DNA from: VGDP01 sp964530335
Lineage (GTDB): Bacteria > Pseudomonadota > Alphaproteobacteria > SP197
Assembly (NCBI GenBank): GCA_964530335.1
Contig: CAZGYG010000007.1
Span: forward strand, 3,855-67,854
Direction of reading: 5' to 3'
Length of the DNA: 64,000 bases
Positions within the stretch are counted from its first letter, which is position 1. Every line of letters starts with the position of its first letter. The notes below the pieces were generated by a model, which was given only the letters and a program-made list of their open reading frames with translations, searched no databases and had not been told where the DNA came from. Shown piece by piece: positions 1-7,758 of this stretch. Made by a program: the position numbers and the translations under genes.

Positions 1-198
1 TCGGCGCGATGGGTTCGCCGGGCCGCGCCCGGTTAACTATTGTGTTCAGGCCGTGCCGGCCGTCCACTAATCGAGAAATTGGCCCAGGGTAGGCCTCGCC
101 GGCGTTGCGAAACGCCGCCGATTGGAGGACATTGTCGTCCGGGGTAACGGCCACGCGCACGGCAGTGCCATGGCCGGGGATCGAGGAGATTTTGAAGC

Positions 199-468
199 AT
201 GGTCAAGCCACTCAATTTCCGATCGAAGGTCAAGACCGAGGTCGAAATCGTGTTCCTGGACGGCTCATCCATTACGGGGATGTCTTTCCTCACGCTCGAC
301 CAGCGCATCGTCGACGCCTTCAATGACGATCGGGCGTTCATACCCTTCGAGGCAAGCGACGGTTCGCTCATGGTCATACGCAAGGACGCCGTGCGTTACA
401 TCAAGCCGAAGGCCCGTCGGCCGAGCCGCAGCAGTGAAGACGTGGTCAGCCAATACGGCACGGTATAG
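199..468 (+). CDS. Small conserved-looking protein of unknown function
   Basis: An 89-residue protein I cannot assign with confidence. It has no signal peptide, membrane segment or cysteine. The first two thirds look like a compact beta-rich fold (alternating hydrophobics, e.g. VEIVFLDGSSITG and AFIPFEASDGSLMVI), followed by a basic tail (KPKARRPSR). This resembles small proteins described only as DUFs in Alphaproteobacteria. The ATG at 199 is supported by a GAGGAG Shine-Dalgarno sequence at 183-188. The gene stands alone: 198 bp before it hold no recognisable gene, and a MITE-like repeat begins about 100 bp after it. Codon use matches the surrounding high-GC DNA, so it is likely real; the function is open. 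Confidence 0.7.
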   Translation: MVKPLNFRSKVKTEVEIVFLDGSSITGMSFLTLDQRIVDAFNDDRAFIPFEASDGSLMVIRKDAVRYIKPKARRPSRSSEDVVSQYGTV

Positions 469-570
469 CCGAGCGCGTTCCATCGGCTCGCGCTCCGGGC
501 CTGACACTTCGGCTTGGCGTCCCTGGCTCCCCTGGGCGTGACTGAAGATCATCGCCCCTACGCGGATCTA

Positions 571-725
571 GCAGGCTGTTGAAAAACTCCCGGAGCGTCA
601 TTGCGAGGAGGGCGAAGCCCGACGCGGCAATCCAGAATTCCGCCGATCTCTGCGGTTGCCCCTGGATCGCCACGGCCACTTCGTGGCCTCGCGATGACGA
701 TGCCGAGGGTTTTTCAACAGCCTGC
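571..725. repeat. MITE-like palindromic element, copy 1 (155 bp)
   Basis: The element begins GCAGGCTGTTGAAAAAC and ends with its exact reverse complement, and is flanked by TA on both sides (569-570 and 726-727). Inside, a second inverted pair (CGTCATTGCGAGG near 595-607 against CCTCGCGATGACG near 688-700) lets the whole element fold into one long hairpin. A second copy of nearly equal length lies at 42251-42404. No open reading frame is present. TA flanks and short terminal inverted repeats suggest non-autonomous mobilisation by an IS630/Tc1-type transposase; that is inference. The inner motif is similar to REP-like repeats common in Alphaproteobacteria. Confidence 0.8.
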
Positions 726-761
726 TAACCGGGCGCGGCGGAACGGCGCTCGGCCCAGGCC

Positions 762-3700
762 ATGCTTTGTCCACGCTGCACCACCGATAACGCGGACGAC
801 CGCCGGTTCTGCCGGGGCTGCGGCGCCCCCTTGCCCGTGCCGTGCCCGGCGTGCGGCTTCGGCAACGCCGCGGACGACCGGTTCTGCGGCGGCTGCGGGC
901 GTGAGCTGGGTGGCACCCCCGCGCGGCAGGCAACCGACCGTCGCCCCGAAGCCGACCGTCGACAGGTCACGATCCTGTTCGCCGATCTGTGCGCGTCGAC
1001 CGAACTCACGCGCCGGCTCGATGCCGAGGACATGCGCGACCTGGTCGGCAAGGTGTTCCGCGTCTTCGACGGCGCGGTCGAAGCGCACGGCGGCACGGTC
1101 GACAAGCACATGGGCGACGGCGTCATGGCGCTGTTCGGGGCGCCGGTCGCTCACGACGACGATCCCTTGCGGGCCGTGCGGGCGGCCGAGGCGATCCACG
1201 GGGGCGTCGCTGCCCTGGCCGCGGAAACCGGTCTAGATCTCGCGGCGCACGTCGGTATCGCCGCCGGCGAGGTCGTCGCCGGGGCCGTCGGCGAAGCCGG
1301 TTCCGACTACACCGTGATCGGCGAGTCGGTCAACGTCGCCGCGCGCCTGCTCGGGCTTGCCGGCGCGGGCGAAACCCTGTTCACCGCCGCCGTGCGCGAC
1401 CAAGTGGCCCACCGTTTCCCGACCCGACCGGGCCCCGTCGCCGAGCTGCGCGGTTTCGACCAGCCGATCGCGACCTGGCGGCCCGGCGGCGACGCCCTTT
1501 CGGAGCATCGACCGTTCGTTGGCCGGCGCGCGGAGCTCGCCCAGGTCGAGCGCATCCTGGAGGCGTGCCAGGCGGAACAGAGAGGCCAGGTCGTTGTTCT
1601 TCGCGGCGAGGCGGGGATAGGCAAGACCCGGCTCGTCGAGCGCATCGCGGACGAAGCGGCGGGCCGCGGGTTGTCGCCGCTGCGGGTCGAAATCCTCGAC
1701 TTCGGTACCGGCCGGGGCCAGGACCCCGCGCGCACCCTGGTTCGCGGGCTTCTGGACTTGGACGCCGACGCCGACCCGGGCGCGCGCGTGGCCGCCTTGG
1801 GCGCCGTGGCCGCCCGCGAAGACTTCGATCACGCGACGCGGGCACACGTCGACGACCTGCTGGACCTCCCGGCCGACCCTGTTCGCACCGCGTACTTCGA
1901 TGCGCTCGACGTCGAAACCCGGACCCAGGGCCGGCGCGACGCCCTGGCCGCCCTGCTGCGCACCGCCGCCGCGCGGGTGCCGCGGCTGATTGTCATCGAG
2001 GACGCGCACTGGGCGGACGCCTCGACGCTCGGCGACATGGCGGCGCTGGCGCGGACAACCGCCGAAATCCCCGCCGTGCTCGTGGCCACGACGCGGGTCG
2101 AGGGCGACCGCTTCGATCACGCCTGGCGCGCCATGATCGGCGCCACCGTCTCGACCACCCTCGACCTCGGGCCGTTGCGCCCCGAGGACGCCCATACGCT
2201 GGCTCACTCGACCGTCGAGGCGCCGGAAGGCATCGTCGCGCGTTGCGTCGAACGGGCCGAGGGCAATCCGCTGTTCCTGATCCAACTCCTGCGTCACGGC
2301 ATCGACGCCGCCGAGGACGAGATTCCGGGCTCGCTCCAGAGCCTGGTTCTCGCGCGCATGGATCGCCTGGCCGCCGCCGACCGGCGCGGACTTCAGGCGG
2401 CATCGGTGCTCGGCCAGAAGTTCCGGCTGGAAGCGCTGCGCCATCTGCTCGACGATGGCGGCTACGCGCCGGAACCGCTCGTGCGCCAGGGTCTCCTGCG
2501 GCACGACGCGCACGGCTACCTGTTCGCCCACGCGCTCATCCGCGACGGCGTCTACGGCTCGCTGGTCAAGGCGCGGCGCCGCGAGCTGCACGAACGTGCC
2601 GCGGCCTGGTACGGCGCGGACGATCCGGTGCTGTACGCCCGGCACCTCGCCGCCGCCCGGCACCCGGCGGCCGCCCAGGCCCTGCTGGCCGCGGCGGAGC
2701 ACGAGGCTCGGGCGTTCCGGCTCGACGCGGCGCTCGGGCTGGCCAACACGGGAATCGCGCGCGCCACCGATGACGCCATGCGCCACGCCATCGCGCTCGT
2801 CCAGGGCCAGATCCTGCTCGATCTCGGTCGGGCCGAATCCGCCCGCGACGCCTTCAAGGCCGGCATCGAGGCGAGCGATGCCGGCGTTCGCGCCCGCGCC
2901 CTGATCGGCCTCGCCGAGGCCAGCCGGCTGATCGACGATCACGACGGCGCGTTCGCCGCGCTCGCCGAGGCCGAGCCCCTGGCGCGGACGGGCGGGCACC
3001 TTGCGACTCTCGCGCGCATCGAAAGTCTGCGCGGCAACCTCTACTTCCTCCTGGGCCGCATCGCGGACTGCCGGGCGGCGCACCAGCGGGCGCTCGAGGC
3101 GGCGCGCGCGGCCGGATCGGCGGAAGACGAGGCGCGCGCCCTGGGCGGGCTTACCGACGCGGCCTACGCCGAAGGCCGGCTTGTCACGGCGAGCCGACAC
3201 CTGGAGGACTTCTTGGCGCTGTGCCGCGCCCATGGTTTCGCGCGCATGGAAGCGTCGTACCGGCCGATGTACGCGATCGGGTTGTTCAGCCAGCTTCGGC
3301 TCGACGACGCCGAGGAACAGGACCGCTTGGCCCTCGCGGCCGCCCGGCACATCGGGCACAAGCGCGCCGAAATGATCGGCGTGCACGTCGCCGTCATGGT
3401 CGCCGTGTACCGGGGCGACGCCCGGCGCGCGCGGGACCAGGCTGAAAGGGAAATCGCCATCACGCGCGAACTCGGTACCGCCCGGTTCGAGTCCGAAGCC
3501 CTGCAGCACCGCTCCATGGCGGAATTTGGGCTTGGCGAGCTCGATGCCGCGCGCGCCTCGATCGCCACCGCCCTTGAGCTCGCGCGGCGATCCGATATGG
3601 CCTTCTACGGGCCGGTCGTGCTCGGCTGGCACGCGCGCCTGGCCGGCGACCCCGGGACGAAGGCGGCGGCCCACGCCGAAGCCGAGGCCCTGCTCGCTGG

Positions 3701-3992
3701 CGGCTCCCTCTCGCACAACCATTTCTTCTATCGCGAGGTCGCCATCGACGACGCCCTCGCCACCGGCGACTGGGATGCCGCCATCCGCCATGCCGACCGG
3801 CTGGTCGCATACGTTGCCGCGGAGCCCTTGGCGTTGCCGTGCTACACGGCCGACCGGGGGCGGGCCCTGGCGCTATGGGGCCGCGGCGACCGTTCGCCCG
3901 CGCGCCGCGCCGAGCTCGTCCGGCTGCGCGATTTGGCCCGGACGGCAGGCCTCGCCTTCGGCCTGGCCGAACTGGAACAGGCCCTGGCCTGA
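762..3992 (+). CDS. Class III adenylate cyclase with zinc ribbons, AAA ATPase and TPR region
   Basis: A 1076-residue cytosolic signalling protein. Residues 1-46 hold two zinc ribbons (C3/C6/C17/C20 and C28/C31/C42/C45). Residues about 66-240 form a class III nucleotidyl cyclase domain: metal-binding D75 (FAD) and D119 (HMGDG), adenine-specifying K115 and D182, and transition-state N191 and R195 (NVAARL) are all present, so ATP-to-cAMP activity is expected. A Walker A motif (GEAGIGKT, 282-289) opens a STAND/AAA-type ATPase with a later ED-H motif near residue 411. The C-terminal half is alanine-rich helical repeats typical of TPR. This architecture is known in large bacterial cyclase/ATPase regulators. 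The gene starts only 37 bp after the MITE copy, and no clear Shine-Dalgarno sequence precedes it. Confidence 0.9.
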   Translation: MLCPRCTTDNADDRRFCRGCGAPLPVPCPACGFGNAADDRFCGGCGRELGGTPARQATDRRPEADRRQVTILFADLCASTELTRRLDAEDMRDLVGKVFRVFDGAVEAHGGTVDKHMGDGVMALFGAPVAHDDDPLRAVRAAEAIHGGVAALAAETGLDLAAHVGIAAGEVVAGAVGEAGSDYTVIGESVNVAARLLGLAGAGETLFTAAVRDQVAHRFPTRPGPVAELRGFDQPIATWRPGGDALSEHRPFVGRRAELAQVERILEACQAEQRGQVVVLRGEAGIGKTRLVERIADEAAGRGLSPLRVEILDFGTGRGQDPARTLVRGLLDLDADADPGARVAALGAVAAREDFDHATRAHVDDLLDLPADPVRTAYFDALDVETRTQGRRDALAALLRTAAARVPRLIVIEDAHWADASTLGDMAALARTTAEIPAVLVATTRVEGDRFDHAWRAMIGATVSTTLDLGPLRPEDAHTLAHSTVEAPEGIVARCVERAEGNPLFLIQLLRHGIDAAEDEIPGSLQSLVLARMDRLAAADRRGLQAASVLGQKFRLEALRHLLDDGGYAPEPLVRQGLLRHDAHGYLFAHALIRDGVYGSLVKARRRELHERAAAWYGADDPVLYARHLAAARHPAAAQALLAAAEHEARAFRLDAALGLANTGIARATDDAMRHAIALVQGQILLDLGRAESARDAFKAGIEASDAGVRARALIGLAEASRLIDDHDGAFAALAEAEPLARTGGHLATLARIESLRGNLYFLLGRIADCRAAHQRALEAARAAGSAEDEARALGGLTDAAYAEGRLVTASRHLEDFLALCRAHGFARMEASYRPMYAIGLFSQLRLDDAEEQDRLALAAARHIGHKRAEMIGVHVAVMVAVYRGDARRARDQAEREIAITRELGTARFESEALQHRSMAEFGLGELDAARASIATALELARRSDMAFYGPVVLGWHARLAGDPGTKAAAHAEAEALLAGGSLSHNHFFYREVAIDDALATGDWDAAIRHADRLVAYVAAEPLALPCYTADRGRALALWGRGDRSPARRAELVRLRDLARTAGLAFGLAELEQALA

Positions 3993-4189
3993 TCCCGCCC
4001 GCCCCGTTCAGCCCTTGACGGAGCGGGACCGAAAGACCATGTTTGCGCCGCTATCCGACGCTGAGACGTGCCTGCCATCCCGCCTTTCCGGCGACGATCC
4101 AAGGCATCCCTCGAAGCCTTAGGTTGCCCGCGCCGAGCCTGATCGGCCGCGCGGAATTTCCATCGTTATCGCCTGAAAGGACATCGATA

Positions 4190-4393
4190 ATGGCTAACGG
4201 CACCGTCAAGTGGTTCAACCCGACCAAGGGTTTCGGCTTCATCCAGCCCGAGGAGGGCGGCAAGGACGTGTTCGTCCACATTTCCGCCCTGCAGCGCGCC
4301 GGCCTCAGCAATCTCGCCGAGGGGCAGCGCGTCACCTACGAGCTGGAGTCGCGCAACGGCCGCACCTCCGCGGTCAACATCCAGCCGGTCTGA
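4190..4393 (+). CDS. cspA: Cold-shock domain protein
   Basis: A 67-residue single cold-shock domain protein that binds single-stranded RNA and DNA and loosens mRNA structure. The RNP1-like motif KGFGFI and RNP2-like motif VFVHISAL are intact, and length is exactly that of the family. The ATG at 4190 follows AAAGGA at 4176-4181; longer upstream readings are not Csp-like. About 200 bp of untranslated DNA precede it, as is common for csp genes with structured leaders, although no particular leader structure is claimed here. A strong hairpin terminator follows 29 bp after the stop codon, so it is transcribed as a single gene. Confidence 0.95.
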   Translation: MANGTVKWFNPTKGFGFIQPEEGGKDVFVHISALQRAGLSNLAEGQRVTYELESRNGRTSAVNIQPV

Positions 4394-4422
4394 CGCTGGC
4401 CCCTACGGGGCCAAACCACGGG

Positions 4423-4448
4423 AAGAGCCGCGAAAGCGGCTCTTTTTC
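4423..4448 (+). terminator. Rho-independent terminator of the cold-shock gene
   Basis: A perfect 9-bp stem (AAGAGCCGC / GCGGCTCTT) with a GAAA tetraloop, followed by a short T run. It sits just after the cold-shock stop codon and before the converging tRNA-Leu gene. A 12-bp tandem repeat (GTTTGCCTGGTC, two and a half copies, 4449-4478) follows immediately. Confidence 0.9.
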
Positions 4449-4488
4449 GTTTGCCTGGTCGTTTGCCTGGTCGTTTGGTTTGGCGCGC

Positions 4489-4573
4489 TGGTGCGGGCGG
4501 AGAGACTCGAACTCCCAAGGGTTGCCCCGCCAGATCCTAAGTCTGGTGCGTCTACCAGTTCCGCCACGCCCGC
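4489..4573 (-). tRNA. tRNA-Leu (anticodon UAG)
   Basis: Read on the minus strand, a 7-bp acceptor stem (GCGGGCG/CGCCCGC), anticodon arm CCAGA-CTTAGGA-TCTGG with anticodon TAG, a long variable arm as expected for a class II tRNA, a T arm (GGGAG-TTCGAGT-CTCTC), discriminator A and a genomically encoded CCA. It lies directly downstream of the tmpAB-like gene on the same strand. Confidence 0.95.
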
Positions 4574-4618
4574 GCCGGTTCAGGCTATGGCCGCCGCGCC
4601 GGGTAAGTCCAGGGCGGC

Positions 4619-6346
4619 TCAAGCGCTTGGCAGCACCAGTCCCGTAATCACCCCCCGGTAGTGCTCGAGCCCCGGCACGGCCACCGTCGGGTCCTTGCCG
4701 GCCTCGTCCCAGCGGCGCAGCGCGATGGCCTCGCCGGCATGGGGCCGGGCGGAGAATTCCGCTGCCGCGGCAGGCTCATACGGGCCGCCCTGCAACTTCA
4801 GGCTCAACTTCGAGGCAGCGGAGAGCCGGTCGTGGTACCACGGCTCCACGGCGGCCAAATAGCGCTTGGCGTCGACGTGGAGCCGCACCGGCTCGCTGAC
4901 CTCGGACCCGAACAGGCGTCCCAGGTAGTCCCCGCCCACCGCCTCGTGCCGGCTGTCGATGCCCTGCTCGGCGCAGTCCTCCGGCAGATCGTGCAGGAAA
5001 TGCCCGATGTCGTGGAGCAGCGCGGCGGCGACCAGCGCCGGCCCCGCGCCGCCCAACTCCGCCGCCCGCGCCGTCAGCAGCGCGTGCTGGAGCTGGGTGA
5101 CCGGCTCGCCCAGGTACGCCTCGTCGCCGCGGCCGCGCAGGATCGCGAACAGCCGGTCGACCGCCTCGTTCTCGCGGTCGGCGCCGGGCAGCCCGGCGTC
5201 GGCGACGTCGTGACCGATCGCCCTGGCCAGCACGCGCAGCTTGCTCGCGAGCCCGCCGGCGTCGACGTAGCAGCCTTGCAGATGCCGGCTGCCGCGTCCG
5301 GCCTGGTAGGCGCTTCGCCCGTGCAGGGTCCGCCGGTTGTCCATGATCAGCACGTCGCCGGGCCCGAGCTTGAGGCGCGCCTCCGCGCCCGGGTCGCGCA
5401 CCAGGGCGATGAACGCCCGGTACGCGGCGTAGAACGCCTGGGCCTCCGCCGGCGCCGCGTCGGGGCCGACGAACGCCCGGTCGTTGACGTGGACGGCGCG
5501 CACCGCCCCTTCGGCGTCGAGCTCGATGATCGTCCGGCGCGAGCGCAGATCGGTCGTGGCGTCGGCGAAGCGGAACGCGACCGGCACCCGCGCCAGTGCG
5601 GCGAACGCCGCCGGGTCCGTCCGCCTGAGCCGGTCGGCGGCCAGGAATCCGTCGGCGAGCGTGTTGTCGCCGCCCTCGTCGCTCTGCGCCAGGCAGTGCA
5701 GAAGCTGCAACCCCGGCACCGGCTCGGCGTAGGGGTTGTCGGTGTGGCCGGGGAGCGCGCGCGCCGTGTAGGCCAGGTTGTTCGGGTCGGGCTTGACCAC
5801 CACGTCGAAATGCCGGCCGTAGTTCGTCTCGCGCACGTACCAGAACAGTTCCGCGACGCGCTCGACCTCGGCGTCCCGGTTCGGCGCCCCCGAGAGGATG
5901 GCGAAGCCGTAATCGCGCACCCGGGCGAGCAGCCGGTAGAGCGCACGGGCATCGCCGCTCACCTTGGCGTGCTCGGCGCGGGGCAAGTCGATCGTCGAGT
6001 CCCATAGCCTCGGCCGCGGCCGGCGCCGCGCGGCCGCCTCGGGGCCCGAGCCGTTGGCCATGAGCCAGGAAAGCCCGTAGCGGCTGCGGTGCCCGTCGGG
6101 CCAACGCAGCTCGAGCACGCCGTCGGGCCCGAGCCTGGCCTCGCTCGGCCGCGCGGCCGCGTCGACGCCCGCCGGATCGAGCAAGTTCTGGCCGCTCACC
6201 GGATCCCGGCACGTCGGGCACGCGCACGCCGAGCGCAACGCCGCGCCGGCGTAAAGCTCGGGCGCCGCCCCTTCTCGCGCGATCGCCACGCCCAGGTCCG
6301 TGATCGTCACGCCCAGGTCCGTGATCGTCACGTTCGCGTCCGTCAT
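4619..6346 (-). CDS. TmpA-TmpB-like fusion: 2-oxoglutarate oxygenase joined to an HD diiron oxygenase
   Basis: A 575-residue two-enzyme fusion. The N-terminal part (about 1-375) is a gamma-butyrobetaine dioxygenase/TmpA-type Fe(II)/2-oxoglutarate oxygenase: zinc site C41, C43, C46, H86; iron triad H201-x-D203...H342; 2-oxoglutarate Arg354. The C-terminal part (about 395-575) is an HD protein with H421, H445-D446, H467, H490, K494 and D547 plus Y411 and E414; spacing agrees almost residue for residue with PhnZ (Y24, E27, H34, H58-D59, H80, H104, K108, D161). In the known pathway TmpA hydroxylates 2-trimethylaminoethylphosphonate and TmpB cleaves the product to glycine betaine and phosphate, as two separate proteins. 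The frame stays open upstream to 7222 but overlaps the decarboxylase; ATG 6346 with GGAG eight bases before it is preferred. It is the last gene of a four-gene operon. Substrate is inferred. Confidence 0.85.
   Translation of the reverse strand: MTDANVTITDLGVTITDLGVAIAREGAAPELYAGAALRSACACPTCRDPVSGQNLLDPAGVDAAARPSEARLGPDGVLELRWPDGHRSRYGLSWLMANGSGPEAAARRRPRPRLWDSTIDLPRAEHAKVSGDARALYRLLARVRDYGFAILSGAPNRDAEVERVAELFWYVRETNYGRHFDVVVKPDPNNLAYTARALPGHTDNPYAEPVPGLQLLHCLAQSDEGGDNTLADGFLAADRLRRTDPAAFAALARVPVAFRFADATTDLRSRRTIIELDAEGAVRAVHVNDRAFVGPDAAPAEAQAFYAAYRAFIALVRDPGAEARLKLGPGDVLIMDNRRTLHGRSAYQAGRGSRHLQGCYVDAGGLASKLRVLARAIGHDVADAGLPGADRENEAVDRLFAILRGRGDEAYLGEPVTQLQHALLTARAAELGGAGPALVAAALLHDIGHFLHDLPEDCAEQGIDSRHEAVGGDYLGRLFGSEVSEPVRLHVDAKRYLAAVEPWYHDRLSAASKLSLKLQGGPYEPAAAAEFSARPHAGEAIALRRWDEAGKDPTVAVPGLEHYRGVITGLVLPSA
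6287..6328. repeat. 21-bp perfect tandem duplication in the fusion gene's 5' end
   Basis: Two identical 21-bp units lie head to tail and encode the repeated peptide TITDLGV at residues 7-20 of the oxygenase fusion, ahead of the first conserved domain. The duplication keeps the reading frame and probably affects only a floppy N-terminus. Confidence 0.9.
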
Positions 6347-6357
6347 GCCCGTCTCCG

Positions 6358-7758
6358 TCAGCGTTTCGCCAGGGCCGCCACGGCGGGCGAGGCGGTGACC
6401 CGCGCCTCGGCCGCGTAGGCCTCGTGGTTGGCCTCGATGTCGCCCTGCTTGTAGAGGTAGTTGACCATGATCCCGGCCGATTCCCGAAGCCCCTTCTCGG
6501 AGCGGTCGGCCAGCCAGTTCAGGCGTTCGATGCGCGCGCCGTTCGACAGGTGGAAACGCGCGACCGGATCGCGCGGCCGCCCGTCGCGCCCCTTCTCGCG
6601 CACCAGGTAGCGGGCGCAAAGTTGCATGAGCGGCGTTTCCATGGCGCGGCACGCTGGCGCGTCCTCGGGCCCCGCGAGCAGCCGGCCGAGCGCTTCGCCG
6701 TCCGGGTCCCCGGCCAGCTTCGCCAGCGCCTGACCGTCGGCCGTGCTCATCGGGTCGTCGGTGCCCAGGGCGTCGTCGAGCCAGGCGCGGAACCCGGGGA
6801 TCGGCGACAGCGTGGCGAACACCTGCAGCTTCGGCAGCGCGCTCGCGAGCTGATCGACCACCCGCTTGATCAGGACGTCCCCGAAGCTGATGCCGGCCAG
6901 GCCGCGCTGGGCGCTGGAGATCGAATAGAAGATCGCCGCGCTCGCCTCGGCGTGGTCGAGCCGCTCGGCGCTCTCGTCGAGCAGGTCCTGGATGTTGCCA
7001 GCCATGTCCCTGACCAGCGCGACCTCGACGAAGATCAGCGGCTCCTCGGGCATGTTCGGGTGGAAGAAGGCGAAGCACCGGCGATCGGAATCGAGCCGGT
7101 TCTTCAGATCGTCCCACGACCGGATGGCGTGCACCGCCTCGTAGGCCATGAGCTTCTCGAGCAGCGCCGCCGAGGACTCCCACGTGATCCGGCGCAGGTC
7201 CAGGAAGCCCACGTCGAACCATTGGGCGAGCAGCCCGCGCAGCTCGTCGTCGAGCCCGGCCATGGCCCGGTCGCCCTTGGCGCGTTTCATCACGTCGCCG
7301 CGCAGATCGACCAGGAACTTGACCCCGTTCGGCAAGTCGTTGAACCCGGTCAAGAGCCGCAGCCTGGGCGCGCGCAGCGCCGCGCGCAGCGCCGCCTCGG
7401 CGCCGGCGGCCGTGTCTTCGCCGGCCTCCAGGTAGGCGCGGGCGGCGGCGGCGATCGCGGCGCGGTCCGGGCCGAACTCGCGCGCCAGGAGCTCGAGGAA
7501 CCGCCCCTTGCCGGTCTCGTCGAGGCCGAGGTACAGCCGGCCCAGGTCGGCGGCCAGGGCACGCGCCGAGACTTCACCGCCCCTGGCCTCGATGCCGTCG
7601 CGCATGCGCTGGCGCACCCGGGCCAGGTCGGCGTCGGAGAGCTCCGGGCCGATCGCGCCGCCGGCCAGGCGGAGTAGCGTCGCCCCGGCGATCTCGCGCC
7701 AGGTGTCGCGCAGGCGCCGCATCGTGCGGTCGAGCAGCCCAACCTTTGCGGCAGCCAT
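6358..7758 (-). CDS. Malonyl-CoA decarboxylase
   Basis: A 466-residue protein of the malonyl-CoA decarboxylase family (MLYCD/MatA type), which converts malonyl-CoA to acetyl-CoA and CO2. The N-terminal half is helical; the C-terminal half has the GNAT-like catalytic fold with family motifs such as CFAFFHPNMP, FYSISSAQRGLAGI and FATLSPIPGF. Length is as expected for bacterial homologues. Its ATG directly abuts the stop codon of the upstream nnr gene, and only 11 bp separate its stop from the tmpAB-like ATG, so all are co-transcribed. No mat malonate-uptake or malonyl-CoA synthetase gene is next to it, so whether it handles malonate or limits malonyl-CoA is unclear. Confidence 0.92.
   Translation of the reverse strand: MAAAKVGLLDRTMRRLRDTWREIAGATLLRLAGGAIGPELSDADLARVRQRMRDGIEARGGEVSARALAADLGRLYLGLDETGKGRFLELLAREFGPDRAAIAAAARAYLEAGEDTAAGAEAALRAALRAPRLRLLTGFNDLPNGVKFLVDLRGDVMKRAKGDRAMAGLDDELRGLLAQWFDVGFLDLRRITWESSAALLEKLMAYEAVHAIRSWDDLKNRLDSDRRCFAFFHPNMPEEPLIFVEVALVRDMAGNIQDLLDESAERLDHAEASAAIFYSISSAQRGLAGISFGDVLIKRVVDQLASALPKLQVFATLSPIPGFRAWLDDALGTDDPMSTADGQALAKLAGDPDGEALGRLLAGPEDAPACRAMETPLMQLCARYLVREKGRDGRPRDPVARFHLSNGARIERLNWLADRSEKGLRESAGIMVNYLYKQGDIEANHEAYAAEARVTASPAVAALAKR

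Noticed and set aside
100..117. A 7-bp hairpin (CGGCGTT-GCGA-AACGCCG) near the left end as terminator
   Set aside because: No T run follows on either strand and no gene end is visible before it.
1233..3791. An 852-residue minus-strand frame opposite the cyclase gene
   Set aside because: Antisense shadow of a coding sequence with full domain support; no recognisable motif of its own.
4619..7222. A continuous 867-residue reading frame spanning the oxygenase fusion and part of the decarboxylase gene
   Set aside because: The part upstream of 6346 overlaps the well-supported malonyl-CoA decarboxylase in another frame and has low-complexity Arg/Gly/Ala composition with no domain. The ATG at 6346 has a Shine-Dalgarno sequence and lies 11 bp after the decarboxylase stop.
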